This document shows positions 6,575 to 6,766 of a stretch of DNA of 6,766 bases, piece by piece; within the stretch, counting starts at the first letter, position 1, and the number at the start of each line of letters is the position of its first letter. Position numbers and translations under genes: made by a program. Source of the stretch: an uncultured Clostridia bacterium (lineage in GTDB: Bacteria > Bacillota > Clostridia > Oscillospirales > CAG-272); contig CAJGCF010000072.1 of assembly GCA_904501865.1 (NCBI GenBank), positions 1-6,766 of the forward strand, in the 5' to 3' direction. A model generated the notes under the pieces. That model had not been told where the DNA came from. It did no database searches and was given only the letters and a program-made list of their open reading frames with translations.

Positions 6575-6766
6575 ATGATGCAAGATAAGATTGACGGCCT
6601 CAATCTTCAAGAGAAGATAGGCTATAAATTCAAAAATACGGAGCTTCTTGAAAGAGCTCTGACTCACTCGTCGTATTCAAACGAGTCAGGACTTAAAAAT
6701 CATCATATATATTGCAATGAGAGGTTGGAATTTCTCGGAGACAGCGTGCTGTCCATAATAACGAGC
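6575..6766 (+). CDS. rnc: Ribonuclease III, N-terminal part (3' truncated by window end)
   Basis: Sixty-four codons run in frame to the window edge. The product begins with two Met residues, then LQEKIGYKFKN (11-21), ELLERALTHSSY (23-34) and the RNase III signature NERLEFLGDSVL (48-59). E49, E52 and D56 match the conserved acidic residues of that signature (E38, E41 and D45 in E. coli), which help bind the catalytic metal. RNase III cleaves double-stranded RNA, including rRNA precursors, and acts as a dimer. The rest of the endonuclease domain and the C-terminal double-stranded RNA-binding domain lie outside the window. In many Firmicutes the gene follows plsX and acpP and is followed by smc and ftsY; here acpP is missing between plsX and rnc. 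Confidence 0.95.
   Translation, partial: MMQDKIDGLNLQEKIGYKFKNTELLERALTHSSYSNESGLKNHHIYCNERLEFLGDSVLSIITS

Noticed and set aside
6149..6667. Minus-strand open frame of 172 codons across the end of plsX and the start of rnc
   Set aside because: It lies opposite two clear genes, has no recognisable domain, and its hydrophobic look comes from the complement of Glu/Lys-rich codons.

Overview
The window carries six same-strand genes packed end to end: the 3' end of a SpoU/TrmH-family RNA 2'-O-ribose methyltransferase, dprA, topA, trmFO, plsX and the 5' end of rnc (RNase III). All are core bacterial housekeeping genes and recognisable from motifs. TrmFO, the folate-dependent tRNA m5U54 enzyme, the dprA-topA-trmFO order and the plsX/rnc pairing all point to Firmicutes. 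Frequent AGA (Arg) and ATA (Ile) codons at a roughly balanced GC content suggest a Clostridia-type organism, perhaps a gut Oscillospiraceae/Ruminococcaceae relative. That placement is inference, not a database result.

Layout: 1-380 methyltransferase C-terminus; 24-nt gap; 405-1733 dprA; 77-nt gap, the only sizeable intergenic stretch, with two small inverted repeats and a candidate promoter; 1811-4114 topA; 21-nt gap; 4136-5524 trmFO; plsX starts inside the end of trmFO (preferred start 5508, stop 6542); 32-nt gap; 6575-6766 rnc, cut by the window edge. No rho-independent terminator is visible, so the genes probably form one read-through transcription unit, possibly re-initiated before topA. 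There is no gene-free stretch over 300 bases.

The genes act in RNA modification and processing (methyltransferase, TrmFO, RNase III), DNA handling (DprA, TopA) and membrane lipid synthesis (PlsX). They are linked by growth-related housekeeping rather than by a shared pathway. In Bacillus subtilis the dprA-topA-trmFO and plsX-...-rnc clusters lie near each other but separate; here they are joined directly, and acpP, commonly found between plsX and rnc, is absent.

I found no mobile element, tRNA, CRISPR array, toxin-antitoxin or defence gene, and nothing that supports an undescribed system. The points worth a second look are modest: a long basic/proline-rich linker in DprA, four zinc ribbons in TopA, the structured dprA-topA gap, the missing acpP, and several motif substitutions.
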